From contig NW_019028982.1 of the NCBI RefSeq assembly GCF_002105155.1, forward strand, positions 1 to 64,000: a DNA stretch of 64,000 nt, read 5' to 3'. Source of the DNA: Lobosporangium transversale (taxonomy: Eukaryota; Mortierellomycota; Mortierellomycetes; Mortierellales; Mortierellaceae). The stretch's first letter is position 1, and every line of letters starts with the position of its first letter. Positions 23,001-35,831 of this stretch are shown piece by piece. Below the pieces are notes generated by a model. That model was not told the origin of the DNA. It saw nothing but the letters and a program-made list of their open reading frames with translations, and did not search any database. The translations under genes were made by a program, and so were the position numbers.

Positions 23001-23891
23001 GGGACAATGGGTGTCAACGATGTCCCCTCTCAGCAGCAGCAACAACAACGAGGCCATCGTAGAAACGTGCCTTCGATTTCAGTCTCGAATCATGATACAG
23101 CTCCCGGGAGTAGGATTAATCAGGACAATCAACACCCTCTCGGAAGATCCATCCTTGAGAATGGACCGCTAATACAGCTTCCATTTTGGTCTACTCCTGC
23201 TTCTGGTTCAGGCTCTTCATCATCACTGCAACCCAGCACTCCATTTAGCTCATCGAGATCATCACCCTCACTGTCATCGTCAATGATCAGACCACAGATG
23301 ATGAGTGTGGACGAGTATGTAGGCGTCGGACCTATTATAGAACGGATAGATGGTCTTATGGGCCCAGAGCCAATTGATTTGGCTCGGTCTGGGCCATTGA
23401 TTCCAAGTTATGAAGAGCATCATCGACATCAGGCTATAGATCCAGGATCGTTGCAAATTATGCAGACATCTGTGACATATGAAGGACTTTCTTCATTGGC
23501 AGAGCAGGGTGAAGGGTTGGATAACTTGGAGGAGCTAATTGGACCAGATTCGGGACCTAGACGGTCAACGACAGCCCATCAACATCCTGCAAATAGAATC
23601 CGATCACGATCTCTCTCACCACACTCGTTCCCAATGATACAGACAATCAGCACCAATGCCACTGGCAGTAGCAGGATTAGCGGGATTAGCAGTAGCAACG
23701 ACAACAACAGTATCAATAACACCAACGTTAATACTACAAGTCGTATCAATAGTACTGATAATGCGGCCCGTCCATGGTACCAACACCATCACTATTCATT
23801 TTCGGATCAGTCACCTGATGACAGAGCTGGACCAATCTTGAACATGCCACCACCAGATTATGCTGTGCAGCCACCTCGGTATACTGCATAA
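20090..23891 (+). CDS. Coiled-coil protein with long disordered C-terminal half
   Basis: Seven exons: 20090-20268, 20754-20901, 21014-21085, 21254-21272, 21390-21632, 21772-21897 and 21994-23891. All junctions are GT-AG and phase-consistent, giving 894 residues. I do not recognise the family. The first ~330 residues are heptad-like (NNRLRQLQESISLRQ, IRKQLDSVFTINKAEF, LKAVENERRACLRQRD, LEKERATLLEETRQLKKL), indicating a long coiled coil. This is followed by a helical segment with WQLELREYDVKITDTSRQL and ARAANLSEAALVAFLGYP. The remainder is Ser/Asn/Gln-rich and probably disordered, with a basic RSRSRSRHD patch. The fourth exon is only 19 nt. The intron downstream of exon 6 carries a ~29-nt A-run. 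It could be a cytoskeletal or trafficking scaffold; this is speculation. Confidence 0.75.
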
Positions 23892-24770
23892 GAATAAAAA
23901 GAAAGAAAGAAATATAGTGTGGGAAAATGACAATGTAAAATATTTAAAAGGAAGTAGATTTGTGAATAAATAAGTGAAAAGCAAAAATGATAACGATAAA
24001 TAGGACAGAGTGCCCTGTGCCCAAAAAAAAAAAAAAAAAAAAAAAAAAACTAGGCAAAGATGGGTTTGATAATGCAATGAATGAATAATTCCGTTGCAAT
24101 TGTCAGTCCATTTGACATATAAGCGGCTAAGCTTTTTTTTTTTTTTTTTTTTTTGGTGGGGAGTGAGGAGTGTATATACGAATATTTTGTATATATAGCC
24201 CGTTTCATTTGGTCGCGATACCTTATATTTTTTGAATACTTTCGAGTGTATTGGCAGCCAATTAGCTCGCTTGTTACGAGTATTGTTGCAAGTCCGTCAC
24301 GTAGTGAGATGCCACCAGAACAATTCAATCATCGTTTTTAGATTAAAAATATAAGGTATCGTGACCAAATAAAATTGGCGATATAAGCAGATGACAAGAA
24401 TGATGTTTCAAGTCCGGTTATCGCGATAAAGACGAGGGTGGTCGTTATAAACATCTGCCAAAAATTTATTTGTTCATTTTAGATAGTTTTTTATAAAACT
24501 AATGTTTCATCCTTTTCTCGAATTGGCATCAATATGAATTTTAACAGTCACTATAAAAAAGGAAAAGGAATTCGATCCCCAAAGAAAAAGAATTTTGGTG
24601 GGAAACCCAACTTCACAACTTCAACATGTATATGTGTGTGTATGTGTATGTTGGGTAGTCAGTACTTTTGCTTTTTTTTTCTCTGTCGCAAGTTTACATA
24701 AAAAAATAATCAATATTCTTAATACTTATTATCAATCTTCTACTTTATAATGCACAGTTATAGAATGGAT

Positions 24771-24807
<37 letters not shown>

Positions 24808-25977
24808 GAAAAGAACGAAAAGGAACAAATAGTGAATTTCTCGCGTTTCTGCCCTCCTTTTCTCTTCAAGGAAGTGAGTGGGCTGATTCTCTTTTGATCT
24901 CTTCTATAAAATTAGAGCATTCCTAGAAAGCAAGTAAATGTGGCGTGATAAAAAAAAAATCTTTAGAACTACTTGTACATGCATAGCACAGAACAGCGAG
25001 GCATATAGATATATAAACATAGATAGAGCTGTATGAACATGTCTCTGGGTGATAAAGAGACGGGTCTTTCTGATGGGTTAATTGGTACACATGTACAAAT
25101 GACACATCAACTGTAAATGTGAATGTATACATTTGTATAAATGCTAATCTTGTAATAAGCATGCTATGTATGTATAATATATATATTTATATGTTTTTTT
25201 TTGCGTCCATTGTCACACATGCCATGTTATACAGATTTATGTACTGGGGCAACTTTTTTTTTTTTCATAAAGAACCACGGATACATTTTGAGGGGGGAAA
25301 CAACCTTATTGCGATCACTTTAGTGTTGACCCATCTTTTTTTTATTTTCCCCGTCTCCGTTCATTAAAATGAAATGAATAATATAGAACAATATATACGT
25401 GTTATTGTTACTATCTTATATACTATCTTATTGTAATTGCATATATATACCTAGATGAGAGTTAGAATCAACCCCAGCAATCATTCTCCGTTGGCCATTG
25501 CGCATTGCGAATATCATTGCTGTTCTCTCTATCTCTATCTACTGTTCGCCAAGGCTTTTTTCTTTTTTTCCTTTTTTTTTTTTTTCAATTGTTCCTTGTC
25601 CCCGTGGATAGAAAAAAAAATAAAAAATAAAAACTACATCAGTCCACTTTTTTTTTTTTTAGATCGCCCCAAGCAATAGGGTTGTCTATCTCTAGTGCTT
25701 TACCCACCACCCACTATCTTTCACTGTCTATCAATAAAACACCTCCTCTCTTTTTTTTTTTGTTTCTTTTTCTTCTTCTTCCTCTTCTTCTTTTTCTTCT
25801 TCACAAATCACTCATCCTCTCCCTCTCATCAAAAAAGTCATACATACACTTGCATTTCTCACATCTAAATCATTATTTCTTTTTCCTAGTCATTTGTAGT
25901 AATATATCCACCCTTTACCACTTACATTATATTTTTTTTTACTTTTATTTTTATTCTATTAAAAAAATTTTACAATC
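23892..25977. other. Intergenic region upstream of ATP-citrate lyase
   Basis: About 2.1 kb with many A or T runs (24022-24048, 24134-24154, 24774-24803 and shorter ones) and the inverted-repeat element listed separately. The 400 bases before the lyase start are strongly pyrimidine-rich with AT-rich patches, as in fungal promoters of highly expressed genes. Open frames here are low-complexity shadows of these tracts. Confidence 0.45.
24191..24386. repeat. Short inverted-repeat element (MITE-like)
   Basis: The left arm at about 24191-24237 matches the reverse complement of 24342-24386. The core is a 26-base block around GATACCTTATATTTTT with one mismatch (GGTCGCGATACC against GGTCACGATACC), and weaker matching continues outward to TATAT(A/C)GCC. 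The ~105-base centre has no coding sense. Transcribed, it would form a long hairpin, so it could be a miniature transposon or a small-RNA source. Confidence 0.6.
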
Positions 25978-26734
25978 ATGTCTGCTAAAGCCGTTCGTGA
26001 ATACGATGGAAAGCTCCTTTTGGCCCACTGGCTCCTCCGTGCACCCATCCCGGCGATCGAAGTCACTGGAACTGATGCTACAGGAGCATCCAAAACCAAG
26101 TTTATCCAACCCTCGACGCGTTTGGCCCATATTTCCATCGATACTGCTCTCTTACAGAAGGATAATGCCCAGTTTGAACAACATGTTCGTTCTGTATTGG
26201 ATCAACTAGAGGTCTCACATCCTTGGCTGTTGACCCACAAATTGGTAGCCAAGCCTGATCAATTGATCAAGCGTCGTGGCAAGAGTGGATTGTTGTTGTT
26301 GAATGCTGATTGGCCTGAGGCTCGCGCCTGGATCGAAAAGCATGCTGGCAAAGAAGTCCTTGTAAGTAAAAAGAAGACAAGAAAAAAAATGTAATCTGAA
26401 GAATGCAAGTCTCAAAAAAAAAAAAAAATTGACCAATGAGAGGAAAGTATCGGGATTTTGCGTGGGCGAAGTTGAACACTTTGGTTGAGACGGAAGAAAA
26501 AGAACCATCTGGACTTTTCTATGTTCGTTTGATTATTTGGCTTATTTGTCAAAGAGCAACTATTTATGCATTCTTTAAATGTTCTTTTGGAGATCTCTCA
26601 AGGAAGACGCAATAAAATGTACATGTACATCTGGCGTAGTAAATTAAAGCCAAAAAAAAAAAAAAAAAAAAAAAAAAAATAAGGGTGCAAGCAAGGGTGA
26701 TTACGGGACTTGAAAATGAAATGCTGAGCTGCGG

Positions 26735-26768
<34 letters not shown>

Positions 26769-29700
26769 TACATGAAAGACTGATCCATTTGTTTTTTTTC
26801 CTCGTACAATGTTTTTGTCTGGTCATAGGTTGATTCAGTAGCCGGAGTGCTCAAGACATTCTTGATTGAACCATTCATCCCTCATCCCTCCAACACCGAG
26901 TACTATATCTGCATTAATTCGGATCGTGAAGGAGACAATATTCTCTTTACCCACGAGGGTGGAATCGAAGTCGGAGACGTGGATGCCAAAGCTTTAAAGC
27001 TTCAAGTCAAAGTCCAAGATACATTCCCAACGGCTGAGGCTATCCGCTCTACATTACTGGCCCATGTCCCTGAAGTCAAGCATGATGTTCTCGTAGACTT
27101 TATCACCCGCCTTTATGCCGTCTACATTGATCTTCATTTCACATACCTCGAAATCAACCCCCTTGTGGTCTTGGATCCTACAGAAGAAGAGCCTGCCCGT
27201 GTTTACTATCTTGACCTTGCTGCCAAGTTAGATCAGACTGCAGAGTTTGAGGCTGGCCCCAAATGGGCTATTGCTAGAGCACCTCAAAATATTGGTATTG
27301 CTGGTGTTGCACCATCTACAACAATCGGCGCAGATGCTGGTCCAGGTATGGAATTCCCAGCTCCTTTTGGTCGTGAGTTGACTAAAGAAGAGGCATATGT
27401 TCAGGAGCTGGATTCCAAGACTGGCGCTTCTCTCAAACTGACAATCTTAAACAAGGATGGACGTATCTGGACTATGGTTGCTGGTGGTGGTGCCTCTGTC
27501 GTCTACAGGTATATAAAATATACATATAAAAGCAGTACCAAATACGTAATGCTCTACATCCATAGATATCGTCAAGCAAACTAAGCACTCTTCTCCTTTC
27601 TCATGTACACCATTTTTAGTGATGCAATTGCTGCTCTTGGCCAGGCACATGAGTTAGCTAACTATGGAGAGTACTCAGGCGCGCCTACTGAAACTCAGAC
27701 CTACGAGTATGCCAAAACAATCTTGGACCTTATGACTCGCTCCCCCACACCCCATCCTGAGGGTAAAGTGTTGATCATCGGAGGAGGCATTGCCAATTTC
27801 ACAAATGTAGCCTCAACTTTCAAGGGCATTGTCCGCGCTTTAACAGAGTTCAAACAATCATTGATCGCTCACAAGGTCCGAATCTTTGTCCGCCGTGGTG
27901 GACCCAACTATCAGGAAGGTCTGCGTTCCATGCGTCAGTTGGGTGAATCTTTGGGCGTAGAGATTCAGGTCTTTGGACCTGAGACTCACATCACCGAGGT
28001 CGTGCCCTTGGCTTTGACGGGCAAGTCCTCTGACAACTTGGCTACAGCTAATGGCGCCCATATCAACGGCAACGGCGCTTCCTCGGGCAATCTCTTGCAG
28101 GATCAACTCTTGGGATCCAACAGCAGCATCAGTACCCCTGCTCCCACTAACCCTCCATCTCGTGCACCTACACCACCACCCACTACTCAAGACAGAATGA
28201 CTTTTTTCTCAGATGCGGAAGCAAAGACCAAAGCGGCGGGAGGCCATGATAACAATGTTCCCTTCACAGCTCATACTCGTTCGTTTATCTATGGCATGCA
28301 ACCTCGTGCAGTCCAAGGAATGCTCGACTTTGATTTCATCTGCAAACGTGAAGTTCCCTCAGTGGCGGCGATGATTTACCCCTTTGGAGGTGCTCATGTT
28401 CAAAAATTCTATTGGGGTACAAAAGAGACTCTCCTACCTGTGTTCACGACTCTGGAGGAGGCCACTACCAAGTTCCCTGAAGTGGACACAGTCGTCAATT
28501 TTGCCTCATGCCGTTCAGTGTACCAGTCCACGTTGGATATTCTCAAGTACTCGAATCAGATAAAAACAATCGCAATCATTGCTGAGGGAGTTCCAGAGCG
28601 TCGAGCTCGTCAGATCCTTTGGGAGGCCAAGGGAAAAAATGTGCTGGTGATTGGGCCTGCGACCGTGGGTGGTATCAAGCCTGGATGTTTCAAGATTGGA
28701 AACACAGGAGGCATGATGGATAATATTGTATCATCTAAATTGTACCGTGCAGGATCTGTGGCCTATGTATCGAAATCTGGAGGCATGTCCAATGAGTTGA
28801 ACAACATTATCTCACGCACGACAGATGGTGTCTATGAAGGAGTGGCCATTGGAGGTGATCGGTACCCGGGCTCGACTTTTATTGATCATTTGTTGCGCTA
28901 TGAACAAGACCCTAACTGCAAAATGCTTGTACTCTTGGGAGAGGTTGGAGGAGTGGAAGAGTATAGAGTCTGTGAAGCCATCAAGAATGGACAAATTCGT
29001 AAGCCTGTAATCGCTTGGTGTATCGGCACATGTGCAAAGATGTTTGCAACTGAAGTCCAATTCGGTCATGCTGGAGCATTGGCCCAATCAGATCTTGAGA
29101 CTGCAGATGCGAAGAATAAGGCTCTCCGAGCAGCTGGCGTAGTCGTGCCAGAGACATTTGAGAAGCTGCCGTTGGTCCTCAGCCAGACGTTCCAGAACTT
29201 GGTCAAGCAAGGCACAATTCAACTGAAGCCCGAGCCTGAGACACCCAAGATCCCGATCGACTATTCTTGGGCTCAAGAGCTAGGTCTGGTCCGAAAGCCA
29301 GCATCCTTTGTTTCGACTATCTGCGATGATCGTGGTCAGGAGCTGTTGTACGCCGGCATGCGTATCTCTGATGTCTTCAAGGATGATATCGGTATCGGAG
29401 GTGTCCTGTCATTGCTGTGGTTCAAGCGTCGGTTACCAGATTATGCATGCAAGTTTATCGAGATGGTATTGATGCTGACAGCAGACCATGGACCTGCGGT
29501 TTCTGGAGCCCACAACACCATCGTCACAGCTCGTGCTGGTAAAGATTTAGTATCTTCACTCTGTGCAGGTCTCTTGACGATTGGAGATCGATTCGGAGGA
29601 GCATTGGATGGAGCTGCAGAGCAGTTCTCGTCTGCCTATGACAAGTCTTTAACACCACGAGAATTTGTGAGCTTGATGCGTAAACAAAACAAACTTATCC

Positions 29701-30134
29701 TGGGTATTGGCCACAAGATCAAGTCAAAGACCAACCCCGATTTGCGAGTGGAAATTATAAAGTCATATGCAAAGACACATTTCCCCGCCACACCAATCTT
29801 GGACTATGCACTGCAGGTCGAGAACATTACAACGTCCAAGAAGGATAACCTGATCTTGAATGTGGATGGAGCAATTGGAATCTTGTTTGTAGATCTGTTG
29901 AGACATTCTGGAGCATTCACGAGAGAGGAGGCTGAGGAGTATATCAAGATTGGAACATTGAACGGTTTGTTTGTGTTGGGACGATCCATTGGATTCATTG
30001 GACATTATCTGGATCAGAAGCGATTGAAGCAAGGATTGTATAGACACCCTTGGGATGATATTTCTTACCTGACACCTGGCAATGAATTGGGACGAACAGT
30101 TGCATCTTTGGATTCGATCAACAAGAAAGCATAA
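25978..30134 (+). CDS. ATP-citrate lyase, fused single-chain form
   Basis: Cytosolic enzyme that converts citrate, CoA and ATP to acetyl-CoA and oxaloacetate, the main acetyl-CoA source for fatty-acid synthesis in oleaginous fungi. Exons 25978-26361, 26829-27508 and 27620-30134, phase-consistent, encode 1192 residues (human 1101). The ATP-grasp half begins [16 protein letters not shown] and includes [11 protein letters not shown]. The citrate/CoA ligase part has [28 protein letters not shown] and [15 protein letters not shown]. The phospho-histidine lies in FGHAGA at His838. The citrate-synthase-like C-terminus has [14 protein letters not shown] and [12 protein letters not shown]. Animals and early-diverging fungi use this fused form; ascomycetes split it in two. 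The Pro/Ser/Thr-rich linker near residues 495-555 sits where the animal enzyme is phosphorylated. The first intron carries two long A-runs. Confidence 0.97.
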
Positions 30135-30423
30135 AATGAGACAAGGCAGAAAAAGAACAGTCGATGCTACGCGGATCTTTTGTAAAATATAGTGAGAATA
30201 ATAAAAAAAAAAAAGGAAGTTTTCATGGCATATTCAACTGACAAATTTCCCTTGTAAACACGTCGATGATGTACAACCCTGTACTTTTGGACATTTCCGA
30301 CCCGACAAACAGTGGAATACAATTTTGATATTTTTATCCAAAAAATTCATAAGCAATCGAAGTGGATTAGATTACTAGATGAGCTAGACATTTTAATCGG
30401 ACAAAATAATAATATTTATTCGG

Positions 30424-31066
30424 TTATATGTCCATCGGAGTAGATGAGACTGTAGTGTCCATTTCTGACGGATATTCCTTTTTGACTTCATTCTCTATCG
30501 CTATATCTGGTTGAATTGACGCTGCTATAGTTGCTGTTGCTGCTGACGAGGTAGATACAGCAGCAGGCGAAGAAGCAGGATTAATAGCAAGAGTAGGAGC
30601 TGGAGTTGAAGTAGGGATGGTATTAGGCACTACGTCGCTGCTAGGCACTGAAAGCACCGACACTTGTTTCGCGGCGCCTCCACCCACTCTTCTTCCTGAA
30701 GATTTGGCCTTAATGAACGCCTCAACGGGCTCCTTCAAGGATGGTTCCATAGCTAGGACCTCCTTCAATTGAGGTTTCGGTAAACTGGCCAGGACACTAC
30801 TACTACTGGGCTGAGTCATCTTCGCACAACGAACAAATCCCTTCCACAACACCTTTCTTGACCATACTTTTTTAGGGATGAGTTTGGCCAAGATCATGCT
30901 GTTAACAAACCCTACTAAGTTTTTATACAGTGTGATTGCCTGTATCACAGTCCTCATAAAGAGTGAAGGTATTGTGGGCTGCTCCAGAAGCTGCTGTAAG
31001 ACTACAGCAATGATCTCGGACTTATAAATTTCTGGATGGTTAAAACAAATATCCATAGCTAAAAGG

Positions 31067-31101
<35 letters not shown>

Positions 31102-34100
31102 GAATAATAAATAGTTCAGTTCAGGATTCGGATATCGAAAGGGAAACGTATGTAGATGGCATGTATAGAACAAAGATTACTGGCGCTCTTTTTTACCTTC
31201 GCAGGCTGCTTTCCAGCCAACGGTATCTTCAATAGCATGGAGTTCAATCAATAGCTCTGATGGTGACATGATAGGGCCACGAGAAGCAGATGAAGACGAC
31301 TGTAATGATGAGGACGATGTTGTTGTTGCTATAGCCGAAACGTTGCTGGTTCTTCTATCAGACCCAGTTGAGAGAGCACTAGATGTTGTTTGTCCAGGAC
31401 CTCCACTTCTTCCACTTCCTGTCAAGAGTTTGAGGAATACATCTGTCACAGTCCTACGCTCGCGTTCTGTGCCTTTCAAGAGACCAACAATTCGCGGTAG
31501 ACAATTGAAAACAGCCTCTCTATCTAGCCCACCGATAATTGGGATCAAGAAACGAGCATTGAGATCGTGCTTGATCACTGCATCTTGTACAGCACTCACT
31601 AAGCCGGGTGAAGGTTGAACTATGAAAGAGAAAAATAATTAATAACAGATATACCGGAATTGAAGCAAAAAGTTTTTAATTACAAGAGACGAGATGTTAG
31701 CTGAGGGATGTATATAAACAATAATCAAAAAAAGTATACCTCCATCTGTCAGAATAACAATGATTCTTAGCACCAACATTTCTGCACCCATTGGGAAATC
31801 CCGGATGAGCGCGAGAAGCTTGGTCGAGTCTGATTTAATCGACTTTATAAGTGGCTGGATCTTTTGCCGGATCACACGCTGTACAAATGGATCATAAGAG
31901 ATGTAGTTCCTGAAGAGAACTTCAAGGAGGGCGTGGTTCTTCGCACAAAGTGATAAATACAACTCTAATAAGTTTCCAATGTCCTCTTCAGCCTGCAAAA
32001 ATGCCTTATCTATGGCTAGTGTCGAGAGCGATTTGGATGTAGATGATGGTGTTGATCCAGATGGTGGTTCCAATGAGGCTGATTTTGCCCTATTATTACT
32101 ACTATTATTATCATTATTATTGACCACCATCGATTCATCCGCGACTTCAGTTTTGATTCGAGGGCCCGCTTCTGTCATAGGTGTATCGACATCGCCTTTC
32201 TTATTCGAATCCTCATTCGGCACTGGTATGACAGCATCACGCTTGGGTACAGGATAATCTTTAAGCGTTTCCAGCTGAGCTAGTGCGTATTCCTCGACTT
32301 TCACGCCGACAGTGGGGTGTTCCAAGTACCACTTCTTGGCAGTGACGATCGCCATGGACCGCTGTGCCTTTTCAGGGTGGGTTGTGTAGCTAAGGAGGAT
32401 TTCTAATGCTCGAGCCCGACTCGGCGGTCGCAGGTTCACAACATCTCGTAAACAGGCCATACCAAGTTGCGCTCTAGCAGGATCATCACAATATTTTTGA
32501 ATGATATCAACAGCACCATCCGGTAACTCGGGTACTTCTAGTAAGAACCGAGTCAGTCCTCGGTCTCTGAGATCCAGCTGTGTCGATCCAGAAGTGATAC
32601 CATCCAAAATTTTATATAGACACCAAAGATATTGAGGTTCTCGGTCATCCATATCTGCAGCCTCACGCTGACAAATCCCATCATAGTACCACTCCTCATG
32701 TAGCCACGTCAATGCAAGTTCCCTGCGTTGCTTGAAATCCTTACAAATATAATCAACCATTCTCTCCTTAACTCCTTTATCAACAGCACTTGCAGTGCCT
32801 TCACTTGCTCCTGATTCCCTTGTAAATGCTCTAGTCAAAAGCCTAGACACAATAGACATCCAATCCGCCTTGGTCACCACTTTGGCTGGATAACCTGCTG
32901 CATCACCATGTCCAAATGGTACTACTGCACCACTTTCATCTCTCTTGGGTCTTTGGCCAGCCTGATGAGAGGCAGCAGCCTCTAGCATCTTCCTGCCAGA
33001 TACCCCTGGTACCGACACCACATGTTCAGAACCAAGGATGCGCTCAAATGTCTGCTCCAAAAGCTTCCTTGCAGGGACGAGTGAAGCATGTTTACCAGGA
33101 ATCTCAGCGGAAGGCTCAAAAGGCCTCACTTGGAATGTTTCCTGTTTCAGTCGCTGAACCTCGTCTGATTCTTTTTTTGGCTCAGCTTTGACATTCTTTT
33201 CAGACGGCGTATCTTTACGAGGAACATTCGTTGTCGTGTCCGATTTAACTACCATTGGTCGTCTCGGAAGTTGTGTCGGCGTGTGATTAGGAGGCAACAC
33301 TGTGATATTAACCTGGACATTGTCAGGGATCCGTGGAAGCTGAAGCTTGGAAAAATTGGCTTCTTTTTTGATTTCTGGCTTGATCTCTGCTTTTGACTCT
33401 ACTACAGGAGGAGCAGGAGGCTGTGCCCCTGGCGCGCCGGCGAGATGAGGCGGAAGCATATGTGGCTGTGGGAGTGGTAGCATGCCACTAGGAAGAGACG
33501 GCATCATCTCTGGTGGTAGTGGTGGCGGCACGAACCCCGGTGGCGGTGGGCCAACCCCTGGAGGTGGCATAGGAAGAGGCCCTTCTTTCAACCTTAAAAG
33601 ATGTAATGTAGACTTATTGCAAATATACATGTTAGTGTCGTTCGGAGCAGAATACTTTCAATTCTGTATCTCCTATTGAAGTAATTTCAGTTAGCACACA
33701 AGACGGCCTTACCAAAAACGAGTGGAAGAGGTGGGGCACATTATTTGCGGCGAGGGACTCGAAAATAATATCTACGACATGATGTAGCGGAAGCTGAGTA
33801 ATATTGATCTGACCTAGTAATGTCTGCCCGAACCCTGGCGGGATGCCAGGTGGCTGAGCGCTATCTGATGTAGAGCCCGGCAGAGGTGGCGGAGGAGCGC
33901 CCGAAGTTACCGATGGTGGAGTGTTCGCTCCTATATCTTGTTCAGACTTCAATCGCTTCATATCAATGTCATCAGATTCTTGGTTTGATGATCGTGAACG
34001 TTTTCCAGATCTCTTGGAATCATCTCCACTGTCTTTATCTACATGAAGAAGCTGCTGTTGTTGCTGACGACTCAATGTACCGCCATTATATCTGATTCCA

Positions 34101-35603
34101 TACCCCGATAATGCCTCTACCACGATCTGCAACTGAGACGGCTGTAACTGCATTCTATTGAGGTTTAATAGGAGTATAGCGACTTCATAAGCATTGCAGT
34201 AACCAACATGTATGAGCATCTATCGCACCCGCTCTCCAACTTAAGTCCCTTACTTTGTGAGAGCTAGCAGTTGTATCCTAATGGCTTTCTCGGTAAACCT
34301 AGCTTGTAGTGGCGAAAAATGTGATGGAAGTGAAGGTTTTATGAAAGACATCCATGTTCCAAGAACGAGCGGTATAAATTGAGGCCGCGCTCGCTGCAAG
34401 GCACTGGTCTGGTTTATGACAGCGGTGACGACTGTGGAAGAACTACTGCGTATCAAGCAAAACAGCGGCATATCAGCATAGTGACTATCCCTATAGCTCA
34501 TTCTAATGACTCAGCCTTGGGGAAAACGATAAAGAAAAATACTCCCTGTATATCAACGTACACTGTAGGCGACCGAATGATAGAGAGCAAGTGTTGAAGA
34601 AGACCGTCAGACTCATTCGCAAGCATTTCAGCATTCAGGAACGGATGATTCGGAGGGATCTTGTTCAATGCGTATGTCTAAATAATAAATCCAGTATAAG
34701 CGTCCCGCAGATGCATATATTTCGCATGTCAGCAAGCGAATCCATGATGTGTTTTATTTTGTTTCATGAGAGTGGTTGTCATGTTGAATGCTTCATACTT
34801 CAGTGTCTTGCGGTGTTGAGTTTGGTTGACTATAAGACTGTGTCTGAATGATAGTTTGTATGAATTTGCAACGCGAGATCATATAACCATCGCTGGTATC
34901 GCCAGACCGACCTAATATTGAAAGCTTGATCCCAATGCCATACTCATTCCAAAGACTCATATATGCTGCAGAATCTTGGCAGCTACAAGGAACAAGATCT
35001 CAGAATTTTTTTTCCTTCCAACTAGTATACAGCATAATAAGCGTCAGGATTAACTGACCAATCTTACCAGATTAGAAAAACAAATGGATAGATCGTGGAA
35101 CAAACTTGCAAGGCACGCTTCACAATCGGCCCCGATGCACCAACTGCAAGCTCTTTAATTTCCCCAGCTGCCTTCAGCAACGCTATTGAGTTGACCATAG
35201 CAGGGACAATACAGCGCTTATGGAATGTGAGTTAAAAAATGACAAGATATTTGAAGCAAAAACGTCCCTGCTGTGTTTGATACCTGGGCCATCGGGCGCT
35301 ATAGTCGTGTAGAGGTTCATTACCATCGTGAAGTTCCGAGGAATACTTTCCTATATGGTCGCTAATACATATGTCTTGTATATAATCCAGCCACCATAGT
35401 GATACAGCTTCAGCATTTGGCGATCTCTTCGAATCCCGCAATAGCCCTAAAGCGGCGCCAAACTGCTCCAAGGAAGGCTCCTTCTTCCAATCGCGCGTAA
35501 AAGCTTCTAGATGCTTATTAATTTCTTCTGGGGATGAAGCGAGTGACGCTTCATTTAAATGTGCATAAAGCGCGAACTGCAGGTCCTGTGCTGCCATAGC
35601 CAT
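30424..35603 (-). CDS. Symplekin/Pta1, mRNA 3'-end processing scaffold
   Basis: Scaffold of the cleavage and polyadenylation machinery; its N-terminal HEAT region binds Ssu72 in other organisms. Exons: ~35284-35603, 35068-35216, 34799-34982, 34562-34677, 34254-34445, 33713-34154, 31740-33612, 31197-31619 and 30424-31058, about 1440 residues. Family signatures include GPIVKRALQVCSTIYP, KIPPNHPFLN, ELYLSLCAKNHALLEVLF, RDFPMGAEMLVLRI, DLNARFLIPIIGGLD and VLQQLLEQPTIPSLFMRTVI. All junctions are GT-AG and in phase except the first. The obvious donor at 35283 is in phase 2, while the conserved second exon needs phase 0. A phase-1 pair (donor after 35309, acceptor before ~35175) reads through but drops a conserved-looking piece. 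A proline-rich insert (PPPGVGPPPPGFVPPP) near residue 395 is unusual for the family. The start is the first ATG of the exon. Confidence 0.92.
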
Positions 35604-35831
35604 GACCCTCTGGACAATCGATGTGCAGATTGAGCTGTACTTCGATCTGTCAATGGATCCGTGATGTCCCTGATTTCTTTTGTTTTGCGATTCGTCTCGT
35701 CTTTAATATATCTTGATGCTTCCTTTGTATCCTCTTTGCTTCTATGTCTTGAGTTGTCTTCGCAATGAGCATCAATTAGATGTAATAGGTCACCATAAAC
35801 CACATTCGACTGAGTACAGTACAAAATCGTC

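Noticed and set aside
24134..24341. Open frames across the T-run and hairpin at 24.1-24.3 kb
   Set aside because: They consist of homopolymer translation and antisense hairpin sequence; no coding signal.
31268..31618. Plus-strand open frames inside symplekin
   Set aside because: Antisense shadows of a well-supported symplekin exon.
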